The notes under the pieces were generated by a model, which did not search any database, was not told where the DNA came from, and worked only from the letters and a program-made list of their open reading frames with translations. A stretch of DNA of 64,000 nucleotides, from NCBI GenBank assembly GCA_031763025.1, contig JASSKH010000023.1:8149501-8213500 (forward strand). The letters are read 5' to 3'. Positions 42,640 to 53,600 of the stretch are shown here, one piece after another (position 1 is the first letter of the stretch; each line of letters opens with the position of its first letter). Source of the DNA: Macrocystis pyrifera. Its lineage: Eukaryota > Sar > Phaeophyceae > Laminariales > Laminariaceae. The position numbers and the translations under genes are program-made.

Positions 42640-43560
42640 GGTTATTTCAGCCATTTCGGACACGCGTTCGTTCTCCTCGGCCAGAAGCTTGGCTGCCGTT
42701 GGCTCCTTTCGTGTGCACCTTCTGGTCTGCCTGCATTGCTATCACCAGGCGAGTTCCCGTTCGAGTTCGACGTGTAAACGTCGTTGCCGTCATTCCTTGT
42801 CGTGGAGCTAGATGTGTTTCCGTTTCCGCGGTACCTTCTTCCGTGACCTCGACCGTTATTTCCACGGAAGCTTCGACGCCCCTCGTGAACAGTCGTATTC
42901 AGCGTTCGCTCCTGACTGCCTGCATCGTTTTCGCTTCGTCCCACACTTTCATCGGCAGCGGGAAGCTTTCCATGAATCTACAGGGTGTAATTGGAATATT
43001 TCATGACCAGCTATATCTTCTAATTTCGAGGGACTGCCATCAAGCTGCCTGTCGCAACGCAGTTCAGAATTCCTACTTCTCCGACGGTGCCCCGAAAAAA
43101 CGGGTGATTCATGCGAGCTGGAACTACAGTACGACATCACCCATCGTTCCTATTCTAGCACATACGCCGTCCGATTCCTGGATTTCCTTCCTCGCAGAGT
43201 TATATTTGTCAACCGCGGTCACTTGGAACTTGGCGAGGTGATCGTGCAACCCTTGCACCCTCGATTCACCATCAAGGCGCCCCCCTGTCTCAAGTTCGAT
43301 CACCGCACCACGACCCTCGCCGAAGTCCGTTTTTCCTACCGGAGGGTACGCTAGCACAATCTGGGCCGTGCCAAGCAGATCTATCTCGGGAGTCCATTGA
43401 AGGTACAGTAGAAACGTTCATCGTTTTTTTTTCTTCTCGAAGCGGATACTCTCCTCCGACAATTGCGCCATCTCCGCCTGAGTTTCATCCTCCTGTAGAG
43501 CTGGAGGTGACGTATCTACGACCAAAGTCGGGGCCGTCCTGATACGCCAGGAACCGCTGT
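42640..43560 (-). pseudogene. possible retroelement gag relic
   Basis: Minus-strand open stretches read in order from about 43560 to 42640 with frame changes. First comes a helical E-D-E-T-Q-A-E-M-A-Q-L segment, then V-Q-G-L-H-D-H-L-A-K-F-Q-V-T-A-V-D. The last part is Arg/Gly/Asn/Ser-rich, with R-R-S-F-R-G-N-N-G-R-G-H-G-R-R-Y. A helical core with a basic Gly-rich tail is gag-like, but no zinc knuckle is visible. Function and origin are inference. Confidence 0.3.
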
Positions 43561-45838
43561 AACGCTACACGGCCGTGATATTGGTTAGGTTCCCTGTTGA
43601 ATGGAGAGGCTCTTTTTCGGAAAGGGGAAGACATGATTGACTATGAAACAACGCTTCACTTCGGTTCATAACCTGACGGCGCTGCAGCAATATAACGTGC
43701 TGTAGCTGGCGTTAAGTAGACGTTGAGATACACTAAAAGCAAAGTAAACTCATCTGTCACAGCACAAGCTTCGAAGCTACCTACACTGGCGGTTTCATAT
43801 CCAGGTAAACCGCCCTACAATACAGAAAAATGCCTAATTATCCTGCTGAGTTGTCCTTGGAAAACAAAGTACACAGGCGGGGAGACGAAGATATTATGGC
43901 AGAATGTGTAAACCCCGCAATCAAGAGGAGTTTTAGCCTAAGGGCCACCCAATGGATCATAAAACAATCTCTCATTTTGAGCAGACGCAATGCCCAGACA
44001 CGTTAAAAAATACGGCAGAAAATGTGGCTTTTATTGGGAATATTTACACGTTGTGTACATGACGTGCACGTAGTTCAAACCAAGTTCGTAGGAGCTAGCT
44101 TTCTCTGCTATCACAACTGAAAGTAATCAAAAGGAACCCTAATTTTTGTTGGCTGAAAATCTAAATGTGATGAGCTTATATATAACATATATGTCCACTC
44201 TATATTCTGGAAACCGGTTTTTCGTGGTCCCGGTTACCGGGACACGGCCCATCGAAGAGAGTTGTTATATCCATATCATCCCTAACAAAATGGCGTCAGT
44301 ACAACGTTTCGTGGCAATATTCGAATAAGTGACTTAGGTGAAGGTACCGTATCCCCGAGGTGAGGCTTGTGGTCAGCATTTTGGGGAAGAGACAACCATA
44401 CACGTCATAGGCTGGCTTTTGCACCACCATCTGTGAAGCTCACCTGGGCCTTCATGCGTAACGCTTGCGGGTATGTAAGAAGCGCTTCAGGCAAAAGAAA
44501 CTAATGTCAATGGCACTACGTGCGCAGCAGTGATCCCAAAAAATGATACCTTGCCTATATATAGCTAGGTACGTACGCATGCGGCACTCCGCGCGCATAA
44601 TTGCGTAGCTCGATGCAGATCTCAGGAAGATAGCATTATGACAAAGATGACATCCGGCAATCGGCAGGGCTGTAAGTCGACAGCATTTCACAAGTAACAA
44701 CTGGTCGCTAGCCTGCTTCGCGCTGCCGACTTGCTGAATGGAATCAGCCAGAAATGTCTTCCCTGGCTGAGGGGGCGGGCGGAAAGTACCGTATTTGGCT
44801 TCGTTTTTCACACGAAAAGCGCAACACATATAGTTCGCATATATATGACCTAGATTCAAGTACCTACGTACCGTAACTTTCAATTGGAAAAACCGGCTTC
44901 ACCAGTTTACACAAGAAAGGAAAAAAACGACAAAATAAAGAAAAACGTACTACGGTGGAGCTGTGGCTCTCTACCACCGACTAGGGGGCTGTGGCAACAC
45001 TTGATCCAGTCACAATATTATCCGACGGGTGCACGAGCCAAACAGCGAACTCATCACCAAGCTATGCACTATCTTTAACAGTTAAGGCCACGGAGGAACC
45101 CCGAGGCATTGTTTGTCGAGTAGGCGTGCGTAGGCTTCAGAAAACGAGATGAAATGAGCAAGAAGCAAGGGCGTTTTACTATCCAGTCATTTTTACCCCT
45201 CATTTGGGCCAGATGACTTACTACCTCTTACGGAAACTTAGTCTCCCCATCCGCACTTGTTTTCGGGTACGTCAGCTTAGTAGTTCAACGTGTGCGCCTG
45301 GAGAACAAGCGTTCCGTGCAAGCCGTTTTTTCATCGGTGACGTACAGTATTTTTAAATTACATACTTGGTGAATTTGCTACCTCGTAGAGTTTTGTGCCT
45401 CTGGCTCGCACGTCGAGCTCACCAAGACACTTCGTTAGTCGTTTTTGGTAGCATACGACTACTAACGGACGCACCCGACACCCCCACATATCCCATCAGC
45501 AGCGTGCTTCCAATTCGCGCGCTGTGGTTGCTTGTGGGGAGATGAAGCTGTCCGCAAGTGAAGTGCAAACGTTTAGTTGAGGGTTGTTTTTCGTGTCATT
45601 TTGTGTACCCCAATTTCGACCATTTTCAGCCACTCAATCACCTCAAAGTTGAGATGTAGACCTCTGTTGAGAACGCTCAGACAGCGAATCGGCAGATAAT
45701 CATAAGCTGCTGAGCCTATGGAAACTTGGGACTACGTGGACATTATTGGCATCAACTTCACCTAAATCCATGAAAGGTGTATGGAAGCGGTGGAGGCTGG
45801 AACTAGCGTGGAGTACCGCTGGATGCTGTGTGGGGCCC
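43561..45838. other. intergenic
   Basis: No gene recognised. At 44442-44455 a CTCACCTGGGCCTTCA phrase looks like the splice-donor end of a TPR exon (K-A-Q|GTGAG on the minus strand), but no repeat is readable behind it. Confidence 0.4.
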
Positions 45839-46995
45839 ATGGGATCCCATGGCACGATCTCATGGGGTTGGCTCATATGATGCCTCATGTCTATAGCACT
45901 CTGTAGGAACCTATGGTACTATATGGGATCCCATGGGAATTGTCACGGGTGCCTTGGGTTCCTATGGGCAACAATGGGAACGTGACATGGGGTTTATGGG
46001 TTCCCAAATTTCCCAATTTTCCACGGGTTGGCAATCTACCATGGGGTTCGATGGCGTTCTGTAGGCTTCGAAGAGCAATTTGTCATGGCTCGAATGGAGT
46101 CCCATCGGAAGTCGTGGCTTCCCGCGGATTCCTATGGGACTCTACGGTGACCCCCGCGCAGATTATCATGGGATTATAGGGCGTCCTATGGGGTCCCATG
46201 GGGAATAACGGTTTGCCACGACGAATTCATGGGTTTCCATGGCCCCCCATGGCCTCCCATGGCTTGACATTGCTTGCTGTGGCTTCTTGTGGCTTCTCGT
46301 GGCTTCCATTGGCTTTGTATGCCACATCATGGATTCTGGTGGCTTCTCCTGAATTTTCATGCGGTTTCGATGGAATTGGTATGGGTTCTCAACGCAACCC
46401 ATGCTTCGCATGGCTTCACATTACTTTCCATGGCATTTCCCATGGCTGCCCGTAGCAACCCATTGCTTCTCATTGCAATGCCCATGGCTTTCCATGAGAA
46501 CGGACGGATTCTCACGGCCATTACCATTGCTTCACATGGCAACCCATGGAAACTAGTGGCAGCAAACGGAAACCATGGCGATTCCCAGGGCCATCATAAA
46601 GACATCCCATGGCCATTCCCATGGTCACCCATGACATCCCATACAGATCCCCAAGGCAGCCCGTGGCAGCGCACAGTAATCTCCCTATTGCTACGCAACG
46701 ATACGGGAATTTCACTGGGGGAGCTTATCATGGTAGCCCAGGCAACCCATCGCTTTCGCCTGGAATTTCGATGGGTTCCCATGTCAGCCCATGGCTTCCC
46801 ACAACCCACGGCGTCCCCTGGGAATCGTCACGGCATTCCATAGCAACCCCTGTCAATCCATCTGTCAATCCATGGTATTCTATGGTAGCCCATGGCCAGT
46901 AATCCATGGTATTCTATGGTAGCCCATGGCCAGTCCCGCGGTTTCCGAGGGCAAGCTATGTCAAGTCCCATGGCAAACCATGGTAACGAATATCA
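45839..46995. repeat. CCATGG-rich degenerate repeat block
   Basis: About 1.15 kb in which the palindrome CCATGG and its flanks (CCCATGGC, TTCCATGG) recur roughly twenty times, with none expected by chance. Spacing is irregular, about 8-25 bp in the dense parts. A perfect 34-bp tandem repeat lies at 46867-46934. A 189-codon plus ORF (46274-46843) is a by-product of the repeat. Confidence 0.85.
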
Positions 46996-47830
46996 ATTCC
47001 CACGGCCGTTGGTGGTATGCCTAACTAAAGGAAACTCCGATAGGATTATCCATGGATATTGTTGGTGGTGTGCCCAGCGCTCCTCAACGTTCTTGGACGC
47101 ATGTTTTTGCGTTCTTCGTGCTAGCGCGAGATGAGGTTCACCTTACAGAACGAAACTGCCTCATCGTGATCCACGGGCCCGAGTATGTCGGGGGTGGCCT
47201 CGGGCGTGCTGTGCCGTACCCTGGCTGCCGGCTGGCCGGGTGTGCTGTGCTCGTTCGTTAGAGACACATTTCAAACACGTCAGTTGTGAGTTGGACCAGT
47301 TGAATGGTCGATATTTGATTTAGCACAGTTTTGTCGCCACAGATTGTGGTTGACGGCCTACCTTTGCCCCGTCAGGCCTACTTTTGGCCCGTCGAACCTT
47401 CTTCTAAAATAATATAGCTTTAGCATTGGGGTGTCCTTGACAGCTGCCCGTCAAGGGGTAAATGTGCCGCCAACCGACATCTATGCTCGCTCGTAACGTT
47501 AAAACAAAAATGTGCTTTCGATGCCAGCACCCAGATTGGACCTCTTCTCTTTTGGCCGAAATAGGAGAGGACTGTAGCCAAAAGATACCAAGCCGTGGAG
47601 GTTTCAGTGTAATCGCATGTGTGAGTGGAGCAGTGGCCGGGGATCCTGTGTGATGTCCCCTAGCCACCTGGCTCGTGGTCCGATGAGGATCACTCCGTGA
47701 TAATACAAGCTCTAAGAACAAGACTTACTGAGTGCGAGGCCAGCGAGACTGGTGGAGTCCCTCGCTGGAAGCCCTCTTGCTGATATCATCTGGCAGAGGC
47801 CATAATATCTAGATATTCGCGGAACTTCTG
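46996..47830. other. intergenic
   Basis: Short ORFs without motifs. No repeat or RNA recognised. Confidence 0.4.
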
Positions 47831-48045
47831 TTGGAGGAGTTTTCGGCTGCGGAGTATTGGGTCACAGCTGGGAAGGCAGTTGGCCCGTTGGACGGATCGA
47901 AACGGCTTGAAGCGCACAGCAGGGGAGGACGCTCCGGGAGCTGGAGGACGCACAGGTCAGGCGGCAGTTTCTCCGTTATTACAGTAGAGTCCAGGTGGAC
48001 TGCTGTGGATTATGGCGCACACGGCAAGCACGCCGCTGGTGGTAG

Positions 48046-48675
48046 GGGAGTCTCTGACTCCACCGAAATACGGAGAGGTGTGGACCGAGCAGGCCTCTCG
48101 TGTTTTTTTACGCAGCGTACCTCGATTATGAGGAACGGCTGCAGCTCGCCAACGCTCAGGGGGTGGTTCAGCACTCCAAAGTGAGCATGGGCCAGCTTAT
48201 CCCCAATTACATTCATCGGTGTTTTGAGGGATTTTACAAGCATCAGACTACGATGACCGCCTCGGAGTTGTTGGACGCTGTTAGGCAGCACGCTGGTTAC
48301 ACAACCACCAGCAACAGATTTGACACCTCGCGGGCGGCAGCGGACTTGCGTCGCGTTCTCTCAATGAGGCGCGATGAAAAGCAGGGCGGTGAAACATCCG
48401 TCAAAGACCGCGCGATGATGGTAAACTCCGCTATGGAAAAGTATTTTGCGGAGAATCACGCGGTGCATGCCATGTACCGCGCGCAGGACCGTTCGTGGTT
48501 GCCCGGACCGGCGGAATTTGTGAGCATGGCGTTGGTGGATGGCTTATGGCCGTCCGAGTTCAAAAAGTACGTAAAAGGTCAGCTAACGTACGCTGCAGGG
48601 TGGAAGAAGGACCCGGCATTGGTCATGGACCAAATTTTGGCAGAGGCCATAGGACGCAGCCTCCGCGGCTTTTGA
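48046..48675 (+). CDS. Gag-like hypothetical ORF
   Basis: An open frame of about 210 codons ending at TGA (48673-48675). The ATG that could start it is internal (K-V-S-M-G-Q-L, about 48187). It reads as a compact helical protein with A-E-F-V-S-M-A-L-V-D-G-L-W-P and F-K-K-Y-V-K-G-Q-L. This recalls the C-terminal half of retrotransposon capsids. A second open frame (47831-48184) overlaps its start at a T7 run (48102-48108), and a one-base slip there would join the two. No zinc knuckle, protease or LTR was found, so the Gag assignment is tentative. Confidence 0.35.
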
Positions 48676-49260
48676 CAGCTCATGGCGACAAGAGTGTAGG
48701 GAATAAGGGCTGGGGTGCCCGGTCTCGTGCCCCGCTTTGGTGCGTGCGTTGAGGGTTGGGCGTTGGAGAAAAATAGGTGTCGGATTACCGATTCGGACTA
48801 CTTTACATCTGAAAGCACGAGTTTCCGCAAAAATGCTGAGATTCGCAGGCCAGAATATGTTCGCAAAACGAGTGTCGCCAGCCTCTTCGGCTGCTGTGTA
48901 CGCCGGGCGAGCAGACCCCGTGAGGCAGAGAAGACGGGGTCTTTGGGTTTCGACCGAGTCAGATGAGTCTACGCCGCGGGAGGAGCGGTACGGTGGTGGG
49001 GGTGCAAGCGGTGCCTACGATTTTGTTTTTCGTAAACGCAGCAGGCAGTATTACATGAAGCGTGGAGTTTCGGTTATGTTGTGGAAGCGTTTTTCGTTGC
49101 TGTCAAATAAACGCCAAGAACAAATTAAAGTTATGAACGATGTGTGCGGCTTACGACGAGGTACGACGACGACGTCGTGTTTTTTTTTTGCCCTCACGGA
49201 GTAGGTCAGCCTGTAATATGTTTCGTTGCAGACACTCGAGGGCGTGACTATGCCTTTACT
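48676..49260 (+). other. region downstream of the Gag-like ORF
   Basis: An ORF at 48737-49204 (155 codons) is basic and Gly-rich in places (R-Q-R-R-R-G-L and Y-G-G-G-G-A-S-G), possibly the nucleic-acid-binding end of the same element in another frame. Not recognised as a family. Confidence 0.25.
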
Positions 49261-49705
49261 TTGTCGTGCCCCACCGTGCTCCCCTGCCCCGCTCGCTGTT
49301 ACCGGAGCGGCCTCGGGCGTGCGTAATGTACTACTGCTTGCTGCTGCTGCTTGCTGCTGCTGATACGTACCACCGCTGATGTTCTGATGTTGCTGCTCAC
49401 GCAGCTCCCCTCAAGAAGGAGGTCAGCCTGCGATATGTTTCGTTGCTGAACCTCGAGGGTGTAGTTCGTTTTCTTTTCTCTTTTTTTCATATCACCTTTA
49501 CTTTCCAGCTTATGGACAACAATCCGTGGTCACAGGTGTCGTCGCTTTCCCCCGCCGGTAAGTGCCTTCATTTTTGTCGCGCAGAAGTTCGGCATTCCCA
49601 ACGCTCGTTGTCTATGCGTCGAATTTTGCTGACTCTCACTCTCGAGCTATTGGTTCGTCAAGTCTTCACGCACGAAAAAGTCCTCTGAGCACGAGCACGT
49701 ACTCG

Positions 49706-49760
49706 GTGAGACTCGAACCCACAACTTGACTTCATAGTAGGGACGAGATTCACCTACTAT
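49706..49760 (-). other. tRNA-like T-arm and hairpin (SINE-like), copy 1
   Basis: The minus strand reads GTGGG-TTCGAGT-CTCAC, a 5-bp stem with 7-nt loop matching the tRNA T-arm and pol III B box. Upstream lies a 7-bp stem TAGTAGG/CCTACTA in anticodon-arm position. No matching acceptor stem is visible, so this is a tRNA-derived repeat rather than a functional tRNA. Confidence 0.5.
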
Positions 49761-50339
49761 AAAGTAACTTCATCGAGGACGCCATCATACCTTTGCTCGT
49801 CGTGCCCCACAGTGCTCCCCTGCCTCGACTGCTGTGCCGAGGGCGGCCTCGGGCGTATGTGATGTGCTACTGCTGCTGCTACTGCCGCTAGGCGTTTTTC
49901 TTTTTTTTTTCTCATGTTACCGCCAAGAAAAGGAAAAATCCTCGTCGTGCCCTACTGTTCTCCAATGCCCCGACAACTGTGCCGAGGCGGCCTCGGGCCT
50001 GCGTGATGTACTGCTTGCTGCTGCTGCCGCCGCCGCCACCACCGCCGCTCTGCTACTGGTGCTGTTGTAGCTGCTACGTACCACCGCTGTTGTGCTGTTC
50101 TGCTGCTCCTGCTTACCCAGCTCCCCTCATGGAGTAGGCCAGGTTGCGAGATGTTTCGTTGCTGAACTTCTTGGGTGTGAGTGTTTTTTTTTTTTTCATT
50201 TTGTTTAATCTCACTTTTACTTTCCAGCTTCTGGACACGCCGTGGTCACAGGTGCCGTCCCTTTTCCCCCCCGGGACGTGCCTTCATTTTTATCGCGCAG
50301 ACAGTTCAAAAAGTCCCTCCGAGCACGAGCACGCACCCG

Positions 50340-50390
50340 GTGAGGCTCGAGCCCACAACTTGACTTTAGTAGGGACGATATTCACCTACG
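50340..50390 (-). other. tRNA-like T-arm (SINE-like), copy 2
   Basis: The same structure as at 49706 with the T-loop changed to CTCGAGC. The flanking CTTTAGTAGGGACGA and TTCACCTA blocks are conserved. It has decayed further than copy 1. Confidence 0.45.
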
Positions 50391-50552
50391 ACCAAATACA
50401 AAGTAACTAAATCAGGGACGCCATTATACCATTGCTCGTCGTGTTCCACCGTGCTCCCCTGCCTCGACTGCTGTGCCGAGGGCGGCCTCGGTCGTGCGTG
50501 ATGTGCTACTGCTGCTACTACTACTGCCACTGCTTTGCTGCTGCTGCTGCTG

Positions 50553-50553
<1 letters not shown>

Positions 50554-50628
<75 letters not shown>
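50554..50628 (+). repeat. (GCT)25 microsatellite
   Basis: 75 bp of uninterrupted GCT, extended on both sides by imperfect units. It is likely hypervariable in length. Confidence 0.95.
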
Positions 50629-50630
<2 letters not shown>

Positions 50631-50880
50631 GCTGCTGGTGTACGTGCAGCTGCTTACGCAGTCCCCCTCACGGAAAGTAGGTCGGCCTGAGATATGTCAT
50701 TATGCCTTTCCTCCTCGTGCGCGACCGGGCTCCCCTGCCCCGACTGTTGTGCCAGGGGCAGCCCCGGGCATGCATGATGTGATACTGTTGCTGTTCCTTC
50801 CGCTGCTCTACCGCTGATCTGGTGCTGCTGCTATGTATGTGCTGCTGCCGTGCTGTTCTGCTGCTATGTCTGTGAGATTT

Positions 50881-53462
50881 TTTTTCTGCTGACCCTTGTG
50901 AGCATGGTTTTTTGCAAGTCAACCCCTCTCGGTGATGTGTCTCCGCATCGTAAAGCTGAAAGGCGGATCCATCTGCTTCGGAAGCTGTACGAGTACCGCA
51001 ATTGACTTGTATTTGGCGTCTCGGCGAAGGTCTCGTGCCAGGGTAGTTTTCGTATGATACGTACCAGTTCGCTATGCCGCTGCTGCTTGCTGCTGCTGAC
51101 CTTGCTGCACCTACGTAATCGCCGGCGCTTGTATTCTCGTCGATTAACTTGATCGACCGTTGTTCAACTAACTCTTTTGTATCTATCTGTATACGAAGTA
51201 CCTGGTATACAGTACGGACATCGATCCTCTCGTACGTAGTACTTTGTAGTATTGCTTGCTGCTGTACGAACGAGTAATTCGTTGTTGTGCCGGATGGCGA
51301 ACGGCAATGTTTTTCTTGGGTATGCAGCGGTTTCTTTCCCTTCATTATTTTTTATACACCCCTTGGCAGTACTGTCGCACTAAAAGCCTCGAGTTTTATA
51401 CCTGTACGCCCTCAGCCACTACAAGCATGCGCGGAGCCGAAGGCGGGCGTCAGCCCCCCGTGGTGAAGCCCTCCTTGTATAGTGTATGATACGATACCAA
51501 TCAGATGTCGTACCAAGTACCTCTTATGTATGGGACACGCGAGGAATCTTTCGTCTCGCTTGATGTAAAGAGTGCTGTTGTTGTTGGCAAGCACCTGCCC
51601 CCGTTTTGGAATACAACCTGACGCAGAATGGTTCATTGTATCCACGGCAAGTTGTTGTGTTCTTCTCTCGGTCCAGGGTCAAACTGTATTTTTACCCCCG
51701 TTGCGTTTTGTTTTATTTTATTTTTTTATAATTTTTGAAATACGTCAGCTGTGTTCTGTCTCGATCTCCTGGATCATTCGATGTAAACTATTGGATTTTT
51801 AGATGAGGCCTTCTGTGCCGGCAGGGGTCCTCGTCCGGTATTTCCCCCCCGCGCTGAGTGGGCAAGCGTATCGCATGCTCTGCGCTGGGGTAGTACCTGC
51901 AAATGATCTGGGAATCCAAGCCTATCAATGCTCATTCTACTGCAGGGTGGGTGGGATGGTCTCTAGATCTTTTTTCATGCCCACCTCCGCTTACGAGGTT
52001 TTGGGAACCAAAATAACGAGTGATGGCGAGCGACTACTCCACAATACAAATTCAAGACGTTTTTGATAGCACCCATAGTTCCATGATTTGTGCCAACTCA
52101 TTCCCTTTGTTGTCATCCCCAATTTTACAGAAGGTTTCAGTCTCAACCTTGTACAACGCATTGTGATGCTTTGTGAGAGTACTGTCTATAACTCTTTTGG
52201 TGTCCTCTTATAATTTTTCTTGCGATGCCCCTTCGTGGGCGTATTACAGTGTAATTCGTATCCATATTAAAAGACGCCCTTCAAGCAACTACCAGGTACC
52301 GATACTTTCTATCGCGTGAGTGTGTATGGTGAGTGATTCTATAGACATCAGTGATCCTATAGACAACGTGTAAAATAACAAACCTGAGAACTGCCTCATA
52401 TATTGACTCTGGCAACGTCGAATCGGCTAGGACAGCCGTTTGTTAAGGTACGGGGCAGTACGTATCTACCGTAACAACCCAATGGACCCACACGAGGTGC
52501 TTGAACAGCAGTTACTTGGATTATTGTGCTCCTTGATTATTATTAGTTGTTTGTCTGGCACGGATGTCTTCTGCCGAAAGAGCGGGGTAATTCTATCCAC
52601 GCAGGCGATAACGCGTGCCACGAAGGAACGCTTACTAAAAATCGTAACGCCGTCCTAGGGGCGAGGAGATGTCACAAGGATATTATAACACTAGCCCATC
52701 CCGAAGAGCCGTATAAGCATATACAGGAAACCAGGAGGGGATAAAATTCACCCGAAGAATTAGGAGAATGGATCAAAGATGGGGCTCCTCACAACCCATT
52801 TCCACCCCACTAGCTTGCAAGGAAAAGGCCGACCACACGTTTCACAAGCGTGTAAGACGACTATAGTCTGAGCATACTCTCTCTGGGTTCCCAGACATTG
52901 TTACAAAATTTGGATGCGCACGAACGTACGGCCCGACACGAAGACCAAATGTGTCTTATTAAGACGGGGGGGGGGGTCATGTCATCATCCGTAGTAATAT
53001 ATACCAGGTATGGTCATAGACCTGCGGTGTCTGTAGAGCTATCTTGGCACATCCATCGGTTCACTACTGATGCACAGACATGCAAGTTCTTCCGTGAATT
53101 GCAACATGAAACGTCACTGGGAACGTCAACGTCCATGGCACATATATGATCACCCTCTGGTGCTTTCTTTGTCAATGAATTTGGTCCATTCACCTAGCCG
53201 GGTGCTACAGCGTGAACTATGAAGTCCTCGAGGGGAAGCACAAACCATCCACCTCACCACATCCATGCACCTGAACTCAGCAGGAGCCTGGGGCCAGCAT
53301 CGTTGTAGACCCTGGCTGGGTGGACGGACCAGACCAAACAGAGGGTGATATTATATGCGCTGTAGTCGGTGGCGTTCCCAGTTGCGGTTATGTGCTACGG
53401 TTCATGTAATAACCTGCGTGCCTACGATCAGTAGCAAACTCGTGGATATGCCAGGGTAGTCC
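50881..53462. other. intergenic
   Basis: A 225-codon minus ORF (50668-51345) starts at a true ATG but is Ser/Gln/Arg-rich, overlaps the CTG repeat and has no motif. ACCAGGTA/TACCTGGT sites occur at 51199, 52291 and 53003. A G-run lies at about 52966-52976. Confidence 0.4.
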
Positions 53463-53600
53463 CCAGACACCACAGACGTTCGCATCCGCAAAATGCCAGG
53501 ATGGAGCAAGTCTAGTTTTCCCTGACCAGGCAGTCATTGCTTGCTGTAGCCCGTGAAGCGCCGTGAGGTGCTCGGCGAGTCGCATAAAGGGCAGGAGGCC
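53463..53600 (-). mobile_element. ~480-bp G-run element, diverged partial copy
   Basis: Shares GCGCCGTGAGGTG, TCGGCGAGTCGCATAAAGGG and the spacing of these blocks with copies at 34117 and 60357. The minus-strand peptide R-L-A-E-H-L-T-A-L is also kept. The G-run end and the distal half are missing. Confidence 0.6.

Larger units (their letters stand above)
49260..50880 (+). repeat. composite CTG-rich tandem repeat
   Basis: A ~70-bp core (GTGCTCCCCTGCC, GACTGCTGTGCCGAGG, GCGGCCTCGGGCGTGCGTGATGT and variants) recurs at about 49266, 49802, 49948, 50440 and 50718, each followed by CTG runs. Between cores lie repeated blocks with CAGGTTGCGAGATGTTTCGTT-type phrases, a T-rich stretch, TTTACTTTCCAGCTT and GGTGCCTTCATTTTTxTCGCGCAGA. 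It is a long higher-order minisatellite, not a gene, despite long Ala/Leu/Cys ORFs. Confidence 0.8.

Noticed and set aside
44442..44455. CTCACCTGGGCCTTCA resembling a TPR exon donor end
   Set aside because: No TPR pattern in the next 126 bp on the minus strand; the match is too short.
46274..46843. 189-codon ORF
   Set aside because: By-product of the CCATGG repeat block, which lacks frequent stops in one frame.
49706..49760. Functional tRNA gene
   Set aside because: T-arm is good but no acceptor stem pairs and the anticodon loop is too long; a second decayed copy shows it belongs to a repeat.
50473..50817. Poly-Ala and poly-Leu ORFs
   Set aside because: Translations of the (GCT)n microsatellite in two frames; no start context or conserved flanks.
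50668..51345. 225-codon minus ORF with true ATG
   Set aside because: Low-complexity Ser/Gln/Arg composition, overlaps the CTG repeat, and no recognisable domain; kept only as a note in the region entry.
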